NCBI GenBank assembly: GCA_020634165.1
Contig: JACKCF010000001.1
Location: forward strand, 2,046,001 to 2,110,000
DNA length: 64,000 nt
Source: Anaerolineaceae bacterium
GTDB taxonomy: Bacteria; Chloroflexota; Anaerolineae; Aggregatilineales; Phototrophicaceae
Direction: 5' to 3'
Shown here: positions 54,215-63,722 of the stretch, piece after piece
How positions within the stretch are numbered: position 1 is the first letter of the stretch
Layout of the letters: each line of letters opens with the position of its first letter
The notes under the pieces: generated by a model
Databases searched by the model: none
What the model saw: only the letters and a program-made list of their open reading frames with translations
What the model was told of the DNA's origin: nothing
Made by a program: the position numbers and the translations under genes

Positions 54215-55399
54215 CTAACCGTGATGGCGCGCGGCTTCCTTGCCCGACGTACTAGGTGGGAGCGTGCGCCATTTAAATTTAGGTAGCCACTGATTTTCTT
54301 TGGCCTCGACGCGATCTGCAACAATCTTGCCCAGCATGGGCGCAAACTTGAAGCCGTGCCCACTTCCACCGCTGGCGATGTAAAGGCCCTCTAGCTCAGG
54401 ATGCTGATCGATGAGCAGATGTTCATCCAGCGTGTCGCAGTACAGGCAGCGCCGCGTATAAACAATGGGCGCATCGGCCAGGGCAGGGAAAGTACTGCGC
54501 AGGAAGTGCCGCAAATTAGCCTCATCGGCTTCATAGACCACGCGCTCATCATGTTCCGGATGCAGAACCTTGCCCACGCCATGATTGGCCACTTTGATGA
54601 CGCGCTCTGTCGGATGCAGCGGAAAGCCATACCAGCCTGTCCGCGCGACATCCGCCGTGAATGTGGCAAAAAGCGGTGGTGAGAATAGCTCCGGTTGGTC
54701 TGTTTGCAGATGGAACACCGGATGCCCTGTAATCCGCATCAATGGGGCGAGTTCCGGCAGCAGGACGGGCGTCCATGCCCCTGCCGCAATAACGACGATC
54801 TCCGCACTATATTCGGTCCCGTCTTCGGTACGAACCCCTGTCACAACACCGCCATCAACAAGGATTTCTACGGCTTTTTGTCCACTAAGGAACGTGACAC
54901 CCTTACGTTTTCCCTCGGCAATAAGCGTTTCGACCACGCGACCACTTTCTGCGAAGCCGCCCAGTTTGTGATAGAACCCATCAACGTAGTGCCCGGCATG
55001 CCATCCTGGGAATTGTTTTGCGATGTCGTCTGCGTTCAGTCGTTCCGGTTGATGCCCACGTTTGAGCAGCATCTCATAGCTGTCATATTCAAAGCCACCA
55101 GGCTGCATTGGCTCCTGCGTGAACATGGTGACGCCAGTTTCATGGTATAGAGTTTTATCAGCCAGATCATTCCATTCACGCCAACCAGGCAGGGACGCCT
55201 CGACCAGGGCCATGTAATCTTCGTCAGTACCATACTCCATCCGCACAACTTTGCTGATGTCTGTCGAGGCGGCCAATGGATGGGGTAGTGGCCCTGGGTC
55301 GATGACCATTACCCCTGCGCCACGTTCAGCCAGTTCAAGTGCCGCCGTGACGCCAAAAATGCCCGCACCTACAATCAAAATTTGTGTGGATTTAGCCAT
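54215..55399 (-). CDS. FAD-dependent amine oxidase of the MSOX/N-methyltryptophan oxidase family
   Basis: 394 residues. The N-terminus is a dinucleotide-binding fold (ILIVGAGIFGVTAALELAERG) and the C-terminus has GSGHGFKFAPMLG. The region RRCLYCDTLDEH matches the place of the covalent-flavin cysteine in monomeric sarcosine oxidase (CMYTNTPD), so covalent FAD is possible. Such enzymes oxidise secondary amines such as sarcosine, N-methyltryptophan or pipecolate to an imine and H2O2. It lies last in the direction of the ABC importer and lyase operon, separated from the lyase by 256 bp with two dispersed repeats, so co-transcription is uncertain. Confidence 0.9.
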   Translation of the reverse strand: MAKSTQILIVGAGIFGVTAALELAERGAGVMVIDPGPLPHPLAASTDISKVVRMEYGTDEDYMALVEASLPGWREWNDLADKTLYHETGVTMFTQEPMQPGGFEYDSYEMLLKRGHQPERLNADDIAKQFPGWHAGHYVDGFYHKLGGFAESGRVVETLIAEGKRKGVTFLSGQKAVEILVDGGVVTGVRTEDGTEYSAEIVVIAAGAWTPVLLPELAPLMRITGHPVFHLQTDQPELFSPPLFATFTADVARTGWYGFPLHPTERVIKVANHGVGKVLHPEHDERVVYEADEANLRHFLRSTFPALADAPIVYTRRCLYCDTLDEHLLIDQHPELEGLYIASGGSGHGFKFAPMLGKIVADRVEAKENQWLPKFKWRTLPPSTSGKEAARHHG

Positions 55400-55481
55400 A
55401 ATTTCTACTTTGTCGAGCCTGTCTTTTAGAACTTCACTAAGCGCAAAGTCTGTTATCTATTCCCGTTAGTGAGAGCATTTT

Positions 55482-55505
55482 GTAGGGGCAAGACATATCT
55501 TGCCC
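55482..55505. repeat. Palindromic repeat, GTAGGGGCAAGACAT type
   Basis: GGGGCAAGACATATCTTGCCC is a near-perfect palindrome sharing the GTAGGGG start with copies at 409 and 11207. Confidence 0.65.
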
Positions 55506-55596
55506 GATCCACAAGCTGCAATATATTGGCCTGCTCCCAATCCATAACGCAGCCAGCTTTATTTCCTTTTGCTACCGAGAGCCAGAACGAATCACT

Positions 55597-55633
55597 AAAT
55601 CCCTGCCCTGGGGGAGGGATTCAGGGTGAGGGC
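55597..55633. repeat. Hairpin repeat with GGGTGAGGGC tail, possible terminator of the lyase gene
   Basis: AAATCCCT and AGGGATT arms enclose a G/C-rich loop, followed by CAGGGTGAGGGC, as at 22737 and 28917. It is 22 bp beyond the stop at 55656. Confidence 0.6.
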
Positions 55634-55655
55634 TAAAAAGTGTCCCCTTCATCAA

Positions 55656-57143
55656 TCACACCAATAATCGGTCGACAGCCGCCTTCAACTGCGCATCTGC
55701 ATCCGTCAACCGTTGATTGGTCATACTGAGCCAATCCTCATCTGCGTCGATGTCTTTCGCCTGTTGATCCAATACAGCTTGCGTCGCTTCCGGTGAGGTA
55801 CCCCCGATGCCCGTCCGCTTATTGACAAATGCCACCGGATCGAGTGCCGCCTGAACAATAGTCTCGTCCAGTTCCAACGGCGAATCCAATACCTCGGTCG
55901 ATACAGTCGCCAGCACTTCCGCCGTAATATCTGCCGGAGCCAGATGGTTGGCCAGCGCATAATTTACCGTCTTGGAAACAATTGAATGTGCCTGCCGGAA
56001 GGGCAAATGGGCTTCTCGCACCAGCGTATCCGCTAACTCAGTTACCGTTGTGAAGCCCGCAATCGCCCGTTGTAGCAGATGATCGACGTTGATGTGCAGT
56101 GTGTCGATGACCGCCGCATAAAGCTGTAAAATCTCCTGTGCTGTTTCCAGGCTGCCGAACAACTGCGGGAAAATCTCGTCCTCAATATCCTGCGTATCCC
56201 CGAACGGAATGCTGTGGCATTGCAGCACAACTGCGTTAGCGAACCCAATCATGCGGCTGATACGCGCCCGAATGTGTTCCAGCACCACTGGGTTACGCTT
56301 CTGCGGCATAATCGAACTGATCTGAATGAAGCTGTCATCAATCCGTATAGCGCTGCTCTCCTGCATTGCCCAGAACAACATATCGTGCACAAACCGCGAC
56401 AAATTAATGCCAATACTCGTGCAGGCCGATGCCGTATCTGTCAGGTTATCCGACGAGGCGATGCTGTCGTACGTGCTCTGCATCACACCACCGAATCCCA
56501 ACAAACTCGCGACCAGTTCGCGATCAACAGGGAAGCCTGTTCCGGTCAGCGCTGCCGCTCCCAATGGGCTTTCGTTGTTTGTGTTGTACGCAAATTGCAG
56601 ACGCTTGGTATCCCGCTCCAGCACCGATAATATGCCTGCCAGATAATGCGCCATCGTGCTTGGTTGTGCCGGCTGCGTATGCGTATACCCTGGCATGACG
56701 GTCTGCGTATGCTCTGATGCCAGCGCATGCAAACTTCGCCGCAGTGCAATCAGGTCCTTTATCGTCTTTAGCAGTAAAGGACGCAGCGCCAGCCGCGTCA
56801 GCGCATAACCCAGGTCATTTCGGCTGCGCGCCAGTTGAATATTGCCGCCATACGCGACCCCGGCATGCTCGATCAGCCGCTGTTCAATCGTAAAGAACAA
56901 ATCCTCCACGCCGGACTGATACCCTAAATTTTTGAGGCCCTTTTCTTCGACATCATCCAGGGCCAGTAACAGGGCTTTTGCATTCTCCTCAGACATAATG
57001 CCGCACTGCGTCAGCATGACCACATGCGCCCGATTCGCCGCTAGCATCGGTTCGTAATAATAAGTCTCCGCATCCCTGAAAAACGGTTGCAGCACGTACT
57101 TCTCATAAAGGGGATGCGGGAACTTGGACGATGTCTCGGCCAT
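55656..57143 (-). CDS. Argininosuccinate lyase-family C-N lyase
   Basis: 495 residues of the fumarase/aspartase superfamily. The catalytic His region PGYTHTQPAQP, the substrate motif RSRND and the mobile-loop signature SSIMPQKRNP are present, as is TGFPVDRELVASLLGF. The N-terminus (FPHPLYEKYVLQPFFRDAE) lacks the usual ArgH opening, and the GSSIMPQKKNP consensus is altered to QISSIMPQKRNPVVLEHIR. No other arginine gene is near; it lies 2 bp after a sugar-type ABC permease. It may therefore split fumarate from another N-succinyl compound rather than make arginine. Plain ArgH remains the alternative. Confidence 0.82.
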   Translation of the reverse strand: MAETSSKFPHPLYEKYVLQPFFRDAETYYYEPMLAANRAHVVMLTQCGIMSEENAKALLLALDDVEEKGLKNLGYQSGVEDLFFTIEQRLIEHAGVAYGGNIQLARSRNDLGYALTRLALRPLLLKTIKDLIALRRSLHALASEHTQTVMPGYTHTQPAQPSTMAHYLAGILSVLERDTKRLQFAYNTNNESPLGAAALTGTGFPVDRELVASLLGFGGVMQSTYDSIASSDNLTDTASACTSIGINLSRFVHDMLFWAMQESSAIRIDDSFIQISSIMPQKRNPVVLEHIRARISRMIGFANAVVLQCHSIPFGDTQDIEDEIFPQLFGSLETAQEILQLYAAVIDTLHINVDHLLQRAIAGFTTVTELADTLVREAHLPFRQAHSIVSKTVNYALANHLAPADITAEVLATVSTEVLDSPLELDETIVQAALDPVAFVNKRTGIGGTSPEATQAVLDQQAKDIDADEDWLSMTNQRLTDADAQLKAAVDRLLV

Positions 57144-57145
57144 GC

Positions 57146-58036
57146 TTAACCTTTCAAGCCGGTCAGGGCGATGCCTTCAATAATATAGCGCTGGAAGAAG
57201 ATCACGATCAGCAGCAGCGGAACCACCGATAGGGTAGCCCCCGTCATGATGAGATGCCAATCAGACCCGGATTCTGTCGAAAAGAACTGAATGCCCACTG
57301 GCAGCGTGAACATCTTCTGTGAGGATGTCACGATCAGCGGCCAGATAAATGCATTCCAGTTGCCCAGGAAGTTGAAGATACACAGGGCACCAATCGCAGG
57401 CAAACTCAGCGGAACCGCGATGCGCCAGTACAGCCCGAACTCGCTCACACCGTCGATGCGTCCGGCATCAAGTAGTTCATCTGGCACGCCCTGCATAAAC
57501 TGCCGCATCAGGAAGATGCCAGCCGCCGTAATCATGCCAGGGAACGCAATCCCCCAATAAGTATCGACCCAACTGCTGCCGATAATCGGGTGTACCGACA
57601 TGATGTACCAGGGAATGATGAGCATCTCTGTTGGGATCATTAGCGAACTAAGAATCAGAATGAAGATAATCCGTTTGCCAGGGAACTCATACTTGGCAAA
57701 GACATATCCCGCTAGGCTGTCGAAGAACGCCACGCTGACGGTCGTCATCACCGCCACAACAATCGAGTTCAGGTACCAGCGCGGCAGTTCCGTATTGAAC
57801 AACACCTCGCCGTAGTTATCGACCGTCGCATCAATCGGGAAAAAGTTGGACTTGGTGATTTCTGTCACCGGCTTAAACGAGGTCGAAATCATCCACATAA
57901 ATGGTACGACCATCGTAAATGCGATCAGCGTCAGCACCAGATAGGAAAATGCCTTGTACTTCCAGTCCCCTCGGATGCGCGTCGGGCGGCTGTCGCTCTC
58001 GAATAGGCTTTTACGCCGTTGTGCTATGGTTGCCAT
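57146..58036 (-). CDS. Carbohydrate-type ABC importer permease (MalG-like)
   Basis: 296 residues with six helices. The ATPase-contact EAA loop reads PDELLDAGRIDGVSEFGLYW. Length and layout are those of the CUT1 inner-membrane subunit MalG. It lies 13 bp after its MalF-like partner and 2 bp before the lyase gene. The N-terminal tail (SLFESDSRPTRIRGDWKYK) is cytoplasmic. Confidence 0.92.
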   Translation of the reverse strand: MATIAQRRKSLFESDSRPTRIRGDWKYKAFSYLVLTLIAFTMVVPFMWMISTSFKPVTEITKSNFFPIDATVDNYGEVLFNTELPRWYLNSIVVAVMTTVSVAFFDSLAGYVFAKYEFPGKRIIFILILSSLMIPTEMLIIPWYIMSVHPIIGSSWVDTYWGIAFPGMITAAGIFLMRQFMQGVPDELLDAGRIDGVSEFGLYWRIAVPLSLPAIGALCIFNFLGNWNAFIWPLIVTSSQKMFTLPVGIQFFSTESGSDWHLIMTGATLSVVPLLLIVIFFQRYIIEGIALTGLKG

Positions 58037-58049
58037 CTGCCTATTCTCC

Positions 58050-58958
58050 TTACGTCTTAACCAGGCGGTTGCTGACGAACATCTGAATCACCGTGATGCT
58101 CATGATGATGCCAAACAACACAACGGTCAGGGATGCCGCATAGCCCATATTCAAACCCTGGAACGCCTCGCGATACACTCGCAGGACCACCGTCGTCGTA
58201 CTGTTGAGTGGACCGCCGCTGCCCTGGTCTGTCATCGCATACACAGGTGCGAACATCCGCAGGAACGAAATCGTCTGTAACACCAGCAGATAAATAATGC
58301 TTGGGTTAAGCAGCGGCAGCGTAATCTGCCTGAAGGACTGCCACCGACTTGCGCCATCGACCTGGGCCGCATCGTAATACGTCCTCGGAATTTGCTTCAA
58401 TCCCGCCAGGAAGATAATGATGGCGAAGCCCAATCCCTGCCAGATGACCATCGCCAGAATACTGGGCAGCGCCTGCTGCGGACTTTTTAAGAACGGCTGC
58501 TGTGGCAGGGAAAAAGCCTGTAGCAGCACATTAAACACCCCGAATTGCGGTTGATAAAGCATTCGGAAGACCCACGCAATCGCGATGGTGGATGTCACAA
58601 ATGGTAGGAAGAAGAACAGACGATAAATCGTGCCAAAAATGCGAATTTCATTCAGCATCAGCGCAATGCCCAAAGCCAGTAATAACTGGAGGGGGACGCC
58701 CAGCGCCACATAGACTGCTGAATTGCGGAATGCAGCCGTAGTCACGGAACGCGGATTGCTTAATTCGTCAAAGAGTTCTTCGTAGTTGGCCAGGCCAACA
58801 AAGGGTTGTTCTTCTGAAAGTGGGTTGTAATCGTACAGGCTCATCTGGAATGCAGAGAGCGTAGGGTAGATGCGAATATATGCGAAAAAGATGATCGGAA
58901 TCAGCAAAAAGATATATGCCCAGATCACCTTTCGCTTGGCTAGCGTCAATCCCGACAT
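58050..58958 (-). CDS. Carbohydrate-type ABC importer permease (MalF-like)
   Basis: 302 residues, six helices, with the EAA loop AAQVDGASRWQSFRQITLP. It pairs with the MalG-like protein to form the membrane channel. The extracytoplasmic part contains LSEEQPFVGLANYEELFDE, typical of MalF/UgpA proteins. No ATPase gene is in this operon, so a shared MsiK-like ATPase encoded elsewhere is likely. Confidence 0.92.
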   Translation of the reverse strand: MSGLTLAKRKVIWAYIFLLIPIIFFAYIRIYPTLSAFQMSLYDYNPLSEEQPFVGLANYEELFDELSNPRSVTTAAFRNSAVYVALGVPLQLLLALGIALMLNEIRIFGTIYRLFFFLPFVTSTIAIAWVFRMLYQPQFGVFNVLLQAFSLPQQPFLKSPQQALPSILAMVIWQGLGFAIIIFLAGLKQIPRTYYDAAQVDGASRWQSFRQITLPLLNPSIIYLLVLQTISFLRMFAPVYAMTDQGSGGPLNSTTTVVLRVYREAFQGLNMGYAASLTVVLFGIIMSITVIQMFVSNRLVKT

Positions 58959-59088
58959 AAGGCACCAATCGAAATGAACATTCTGACAGCATGGTGTGTC
59001 ACCCGCCCATAGGGCGCTGTGGCGATATAGGAAATGCGCCGGACATTGCGGCCCGGCGCATCAGACAGATTAGGTTAAAGCTGATCGG

Positions 59089-60393
59089 TTATTCGTCGCG
59101 GCCAGCCCAGTAATCGTCCAGTAATTCTTGCTCGACGATAGCGGCTTCGTTCAGAGCATCGCACGGGTCCATACCAGCTAGGCGAACCTGATCGAAGGCA
59201 TCCATCATCACCTGACGTTGTGCGCTTTCGTCAACGAAGAAGGTCGCATAGCTGTATTCCAGGCCAGCGGCGAAGGCACCCAGGATCGGGTCTTCCAGCA
59301 GGGCCGGGTCGCTTGCGGCTTCCAACTGTGCCGGAAGTTCACCCACGTTATTGACCCACAGCGTACCTGCGTCAGCAGTGGTGATGAACTGCAAGAACTT
59401 AGCAGCAGCTTCCAGACGTGCCGGATCAGCGGCCGCGCGGCGGGTAATACCATGCGTCCAGTAGGAACCGAACGTATAGTGCTCACCATTCGGGCCGACG
59501 GGCAGTTCAGCGACACCGTAGTTCAGGTCAGGATTATTCGCGGCAATCGTACCGATGCGGAATGAACCGTCGATATGCAGCGCTTCCTGGCCATTGATGA
59601 AGGCTTGTGTCGCATCGGTGAAGAGATCATTGCTGCCGGTCTTGTAGTCAGTCTCGAATGCGGTCAGGTAAGCGAATGCTTGGCAGCCTTCTTCGCTGTT
59701 ATAAAGGACAGTACGATTCTCTTCATCATATGGAACGCCACCATACTGGCGCAGCAGCACTTCGCGGAACCAGTGATGCGCCTGACCGGAAATCTGTGCG
59801 GCGTAGCCTTCACTCGTGATGTTGAGGATGTCCGTGCCGCTGCCATCATAGGTGGTCAGCGCCTGTGCCATCTCGACAAATTCGTCCAGCGTCGTTGGTG
59901 GTTGTTCCGGGTCGAGGCCTGCGGCTTCAAACAGGTCCTTATTCCAGAACAGGGCCAGCGTACGAACAGCGGTCGGGATTGCCCAATATTCGCCCTCAAA
60001 CTTGGACTGGGCGACCATCGGCGAGAAGTAGCTCTCGATCCACTCTGCCGGGAAGTATTCCTCCGGTAGCGGAACCAGATAGCCCGCATCAACGAATGCC
60101 GGAATCCAGCCATAGAACAGGCTCACGACATCCGGGCCGACGCCTGCCGGGGCAGATGCCGCCAGTTCATCGCGGAAGTTGTCATACGGAATATCGCTGT
60201 TGTGGATCACGCGAATGTTGGGGTTTTCGGCTTCAAACTGCTCGATCAGCATGTCCATTGCCGTGACACGCGCTTCAAAATTGTATTGCCAGTATTCAAT
60301 CTCAATAACATCGTCTTGTGCTGTCACAGCGAAGCCAACGGCCAACGCCATAATGAGCAGCGCTGCGACGAAAACGAAACGGGACCTTCTCAT
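59089..60393 (-). CDS. Extracellular solute-binding protein, family 1
   Basis: 434 residues with a cleavable signal peptide (RRSRF, hydrophobic stretch, cleavage near VTAQ) and no lipobox. The mature start IEIEYWQYNFEARVTAMDML and the later ALFWNKDLFEAAGLDPEQPP are typical of CUT1 sugar-binding proteins. It binds the solute and delivers it to the permeases encoded directly after it. The actual ligand is not clear: family 1 proteins bind sugars, glycerol phosphates and related polar molecules. Confidence 0.92.
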   Translation of the reverse strand: MRRSRFVFVAALLIMALAVGFAVTAQDDVIEIEYWQYNFEARVTAMDMLIEQFEAENPNIRVIHNSDIPYDNFRDELAASAPAGVGPDVVSLFYGWIPAFVDAGYLVPLPEEYFPAEWIESYFSPMVAQSKFEGEYWAIPTAVRTLALFWNKDLFEAAGLDPEQPPTTLDEFVEMAQALTTYDGSGTDILNITSEGYAAQISGQAHHWFREVLLRQYGGVPYDEENRTVLYNSEEGCQAFAYLTAFETDYKTGSNDLFTDATQAFINGQEALHIDGSFRIGTIAANNPDLNYGVAELPVGPNGEHYTFGSYWTHGITRRAAADPARLEAAAKFLQFITTADAGTLWVNNVGELPAQLEAASDPALLEDPILGAFAAGLEYSYATFFVDESAQRQVMMDAFDQVRLAGMDPCDALNEAAIVEQELLDDYWAGRDE

Positions 60394-60480
60394 AGTGCCT
60401 ACTCCTTGTCAACGACTCATAAGATTAATAATCAGCCGGCTCGTTAGTCGCGGGCTGTTACTAAACAGAAGGGAAGGACG

Positions 60481-61449
60481 CTAATCTTGCTTGGCGTGCA
60501 GGTCGATGTTGAACAACCTTGCGGCATTCCCACCGAAGATCGCCTGTAACTGGTCATCCGTCAGGCCAAGCTCACGGCAGTCGCGGATTTGATCTTCAAG
60601 ATAGCGCACGGCGAACCCACGCGGGAAGTAGCTGGAATCTGTACCAAAGATGATGCGCTCCGCACCAATGGTTTCGACGTATTTGCGGAACAGCTTTTTA
60701 ACCGTCCAATCGCCATCGACCCAGCGCACCCATTGATTGGACCCGCACGTATCAATGCTGACGTTGGCACACGCCCAGCAGAGCTGCAATGTCTCCCGAA
60801 TCCAGGCACAGCCAAAATGGGGAACCACGAAATTGACATCAGGGAAGTCTTTGGCGACGTTGTGCAGCTTGAGGGGGTTGATATTCTCATGCCACGCGAT
60901 ACCGCCGCCACCGCCCTGGATACCAAAGTGAATCAGCACGGGAATATTGTATTCAGCACATACTTCCCACACGGGGTAGGCAGCTTCATCTTCAATTGCT
61001 CGGTCGAGGTTCGGCGCCAGCAGCTTATAGCCCTTCAAACCCAGCTCAGTGATCGCCCGTCGCAGTTCATCGGCAGCGTTATCCGCAAACGGATAGTTAT
61101 GTGCGAACCCGATAAACTTGTCCGGGTACATACTGATGACTTCAGCCAGATTATCGTTGCCGCCACCGGTTACGAAACCAACCGCGCGCAGTCCGTACTT
61201 GTCAATTTCATCTGCCCAGCGTTTAGCCTGGGTCGCATCATCCGGCGGATTCTGCTCCGGTGGATCGAAGCCCCATGTCAGGCGCCATTCCTTGCTGTAA
61301 GCCATAGCCTGCTCACGCGCAATCTTGGCTCGGCGTTCGCCGCGACGTTCTAAATATTGCTGACGAGCGTCGGGTCCCATGCCAGTAAACCAGGGCTTAC
61401 TGGTGGGGAAGTGGGTGTGGAAGTCGATGATTTCGAGGTCGAGGTACAT
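60481..61449 (-). CDS. Amidohydrolase family protein (ACMSD-like TIM barrel)
   Basis: 322 residues from the ATG at 61449, where AGGG lies 7 nt upstream; an ATG at 61464 has no ribosome site. Metal-site motifs are present in order: DFHTHF at the N-terminus, LIHFG in the middle, PHFGCAW after it and FGTDSSYFP near the end. This is the amidohydrolase-related family that includes decarboxylases and hydrolases acting on carboxylated rings and amides. It is the first gene of the operon that continues with the binding protein, permeases and lyase. The reaction is not known. Confidence 0.87.
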   Translation of the reverse strand: MYLDLEIIDFHTHFPTSKPWFTGMGPDARQQYLERRGERRAKIAREQAMAYSKEWRLTWGFDPPEQNPPDDATQAKRWADEIDKYGLRAVGFVTGGGNDNLAEVISMYPDKFIGFAHNYPFADNAADELRRAITELGLKGYKLLAPNLDRAIEDEAAYPVWEVCAEYNIPVLIHFGIQGGGGGIAWHENINPLKLHNVAKDFPDVNFVVPHFGCAWIRETLQLCWACANVSIDTCGSNQWVRWVDGDWTVKKLFRKYVETIGAERIIFGTDSSYFPRGFAVRYLEDQIRDCRELGLTDDQLQAIFGGNAARLFNIDLHAKQD

Positions 61450-61585
61450 GTAGCCACCCTGCATTTGGTGTGTAAAAAATGACTGCTAATAATTTAACAA
61501 AATCTTATAGCTTCACATGGACCAATATAACCAACCGCTATACCCTCGTCAAATATTGGGCTAAGGGGACTGGCGTCCGGTGAAC

Positions 61586-63385
61586 TCATTCTCTTACTTG
61601 CAGGGCATGTATCGTTTCACCTGTCTGGACGCGCCAAAGGGCCGCATATAGACCATTCATCGTCAGCAGGTCTTCATGGCGTCCACGCTCGATAATGCGG
61701 CCATTTTCCACCACAAAAATCACATCCGCATGCCGAATAGTCGATAATCGATGCGCGATCACAATCGTCGTGCGGCCAACGATAATGCGCTCTAACGACC
61801 GCTGGATGGCAGCTTCTGTTTCATTATCAACGGAGGAAGTAGCTTCATCTAATACCAGCACAGGCGGGTCTTTGAGGATGGCCCGTGCAATCGAAATACG
61901 CTGCCGCTGCCCGCCGGATAGCTTTTGGCCACGCTCACCAACGATGGTGTCATAGCCTTGCGGCAGCCCAATGATGAACTCATGCGCTTCAGCCACTTTT
62001 GCCGCTGCGATGATAGCCTCATCACTGGCCTCGAAGGTGCCATAGGCGATATTCTCGCGCACCGTTCCATGGAACAGGAACACATCCTGGCTTACCAGAC
62101 CAATCGCATCGCGCAGGTCTTTCATCTTGAGGTCACGCAGATCATGCCCATCCAGCAAAATCGCGCCTTTAGTAACTTCATACAGCCGCAAAATCAGCTT
62201 GATGATCGTACTCTTGCCTGCACCTGTAGACCCGACGATTGCGGCTGTGTCTCCCGCCCCAATGGTAAAGTTCAGCCCCTTGATGACTTTAGCGCCGTTC
62301 TTGTACTCAAAATACACATCGTCAAAGACGACTTCGCCTTTGACCTCGGCTGTCGGCAGGACCACATCACCGTCGAATAATTCCGTTTCAACATCCAGCA
62401 GGTCCATAATGCGCGCTGTTGACGCCATCGCTCGCTGATACAGGTCGAAGGTTTCGCCGAGTGTTGTCAGCGGCCATAACAGGCGCTGCGTCATAAAGAC
62501 CATCGTACTGTAAGCTGCGACGGCCAGCCCGCCTTGCAGCACCAGATTGCCGCCGAAGATCAATATCGCCAGGAACCCCGCCACAATCGCCATACGAATG
62601 ATCGGCGTGAAGGCCGCACTCAGCACAATTGCGCGCCGATTATAGTGCTCATAGGCATGGCTTTCACTCCGAATCCGTTCGACCTCATGGTCTTCGGCAG
62701 TAAAGCTCTTAATCGTCGTGATGCCGCTCAGATTATTGCTCAACTGGCTGTTGAGAATGCTGACCTGCTCACGAACGGCCCGATAACGGGGGCCAATCTG
62801 CTTCTGGAACCACATCGAGCCGTAGATGATGACTGGCACAGGCATCAGGGCCATCCAGGCCACGCTCGGCGCCAGCATAAAAAATGCCGCGCTGATGACG
62901 ATGACGGTTGTTGCTACCTGTAGCAGGCTGTTCGCGCCAATATCCAGAAAGCGCTCCAACTGGTTGACGTCGTCATTGATGATCGACATCAGACTGCCCG
63001 TGCTCTGGTCTTCAAAATAGGAAAGGTCGAGCGATTGCACATGCGCATATGTGCTGATGCGCAGTTCGTGCTCAATCGTCTGCGCCAGCCCACGCCAGAT
63101 CAGGCGGTTAAGGTAATCGAACAGCGATTCCAGTATCCAGATGATGAGCGTAATCACACCCAGCACCAGCAACTGTGTGAAGACATCCGGCACGCCTAAC
63201 CGTGCCAGCAGTGAATTTTGCTGTTCAACGACAATATCAACAGCCACGCCAATCAGGGCAGGCGGTGCCAGATCGACGATTTTGTTTAATATTGAAAAGA
63301 TGCTGGCGAAGATGACGCGCTTACGATGGTGCCGTGCATAACTAAGCAGGCGGACAAAGGGATGCTGTTTTGTTTTTTGGCTCAT
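61586..63385 (-). CDS. ABC exporter, fused membrane and ATPase domains (MsbA/LmrA-like)
   Basis: 599 residues: six helices in the first 330 residues and then an ATPase domain with Walker A GSTGAGKST, Q-loop, signature LSGGQRQRISIARAI, Walker B VLVLDEATSSVD and H-loop AHRLST. It is a half-transporter that works as a homodimer or with an unlinked partner. Substrate cannot be inferred. It is monocistronic and divergent from the RND gene. The gap 63386-63722 shows only the ribosome site of that gene. Confidence 0.93.
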   Translation of the reverse strand: MSQKTKQHPFVRLLSYARHHRKRVIFASIFSILNKIVDLAPPALIGVAVDIVVEQQNSLLARLGVPDVFTQLLVLGVITLIIWILESLFDYLNRLIWRGLAQTIEHELRISTYAHVQSLDLSYFEDQSTGSLMSIINDDVNQLERFLDIGANSLLQVATTVIVISAAFFMLAPSVAWMALMPVPVIIYGSMWFQKQIGPRYRAVREQVSILNSQLSNNLSGITTIKSFTAEDHEVERIRSESHAYEHYNRRAIVLSAAFTPIIRMAIVAGFLAILIFGGNLVLQGGLAVAAYSTMVFMTQRLLWPLTTLGETFDLYQRAMASTARIMDLLDVETELFDGDVVLPTAEVKGEVVFDDVYFEYKNGAKVIKGLNFTIGAGDTAAIVGSTGAGKSTIIKLILRLYEVTKGAILLDGHDLRDLKMKDLRDAIGLVSQDVFLFHGTVRENIAYGTFEASDEAIIAAAKVAEAHEFIIGLPQGYDTIVGERGQKLSGGQRQRISIARAILKDPPVLVLDEATSSVDNETEAAIQRSLERIIVGRTTIVIAHRLSTIRHADVIFVVENGRIIERGRHEDLLTMNGLYAALWRVQTGETIHALQVRE

Positions 63386-63722
63386 AGGATGACGTCAACG
63401 ACTCTAGGCTTCCAGTTGATATGGTATTTATTGTAACGATTTCACAACTTCGCTATAGGTCCACTGCCACCGGATCGCATGAGAATTCCATGATCTACAT
63501 TGTTCTGCCTAGTCGGCAGGTGTAATATACTTTTGGGATTGTGGAAGCATAAACAACTTCATTCTATCTAATGGGATGATGCACGGTACGATGTCTGTCT
63601 TCATCGGTTCATAGTCTGCTTTCGCGTATAACGTCGCAAACTACTGCTGGTAGGATTGCGTTTTTTGATTTTCCCAACAGCAATCTGCTGATAATCGCCC
63701 CCTTATAAGGAGAGATGCCTTA

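Noticed and set aside
55656..57143. Straightforward assignment as arginine-pathway argH
   Set aside because: Family membership is clear, but the N-terminus is divergent and the operon context is catabolic, so the gene symbol was withheld.
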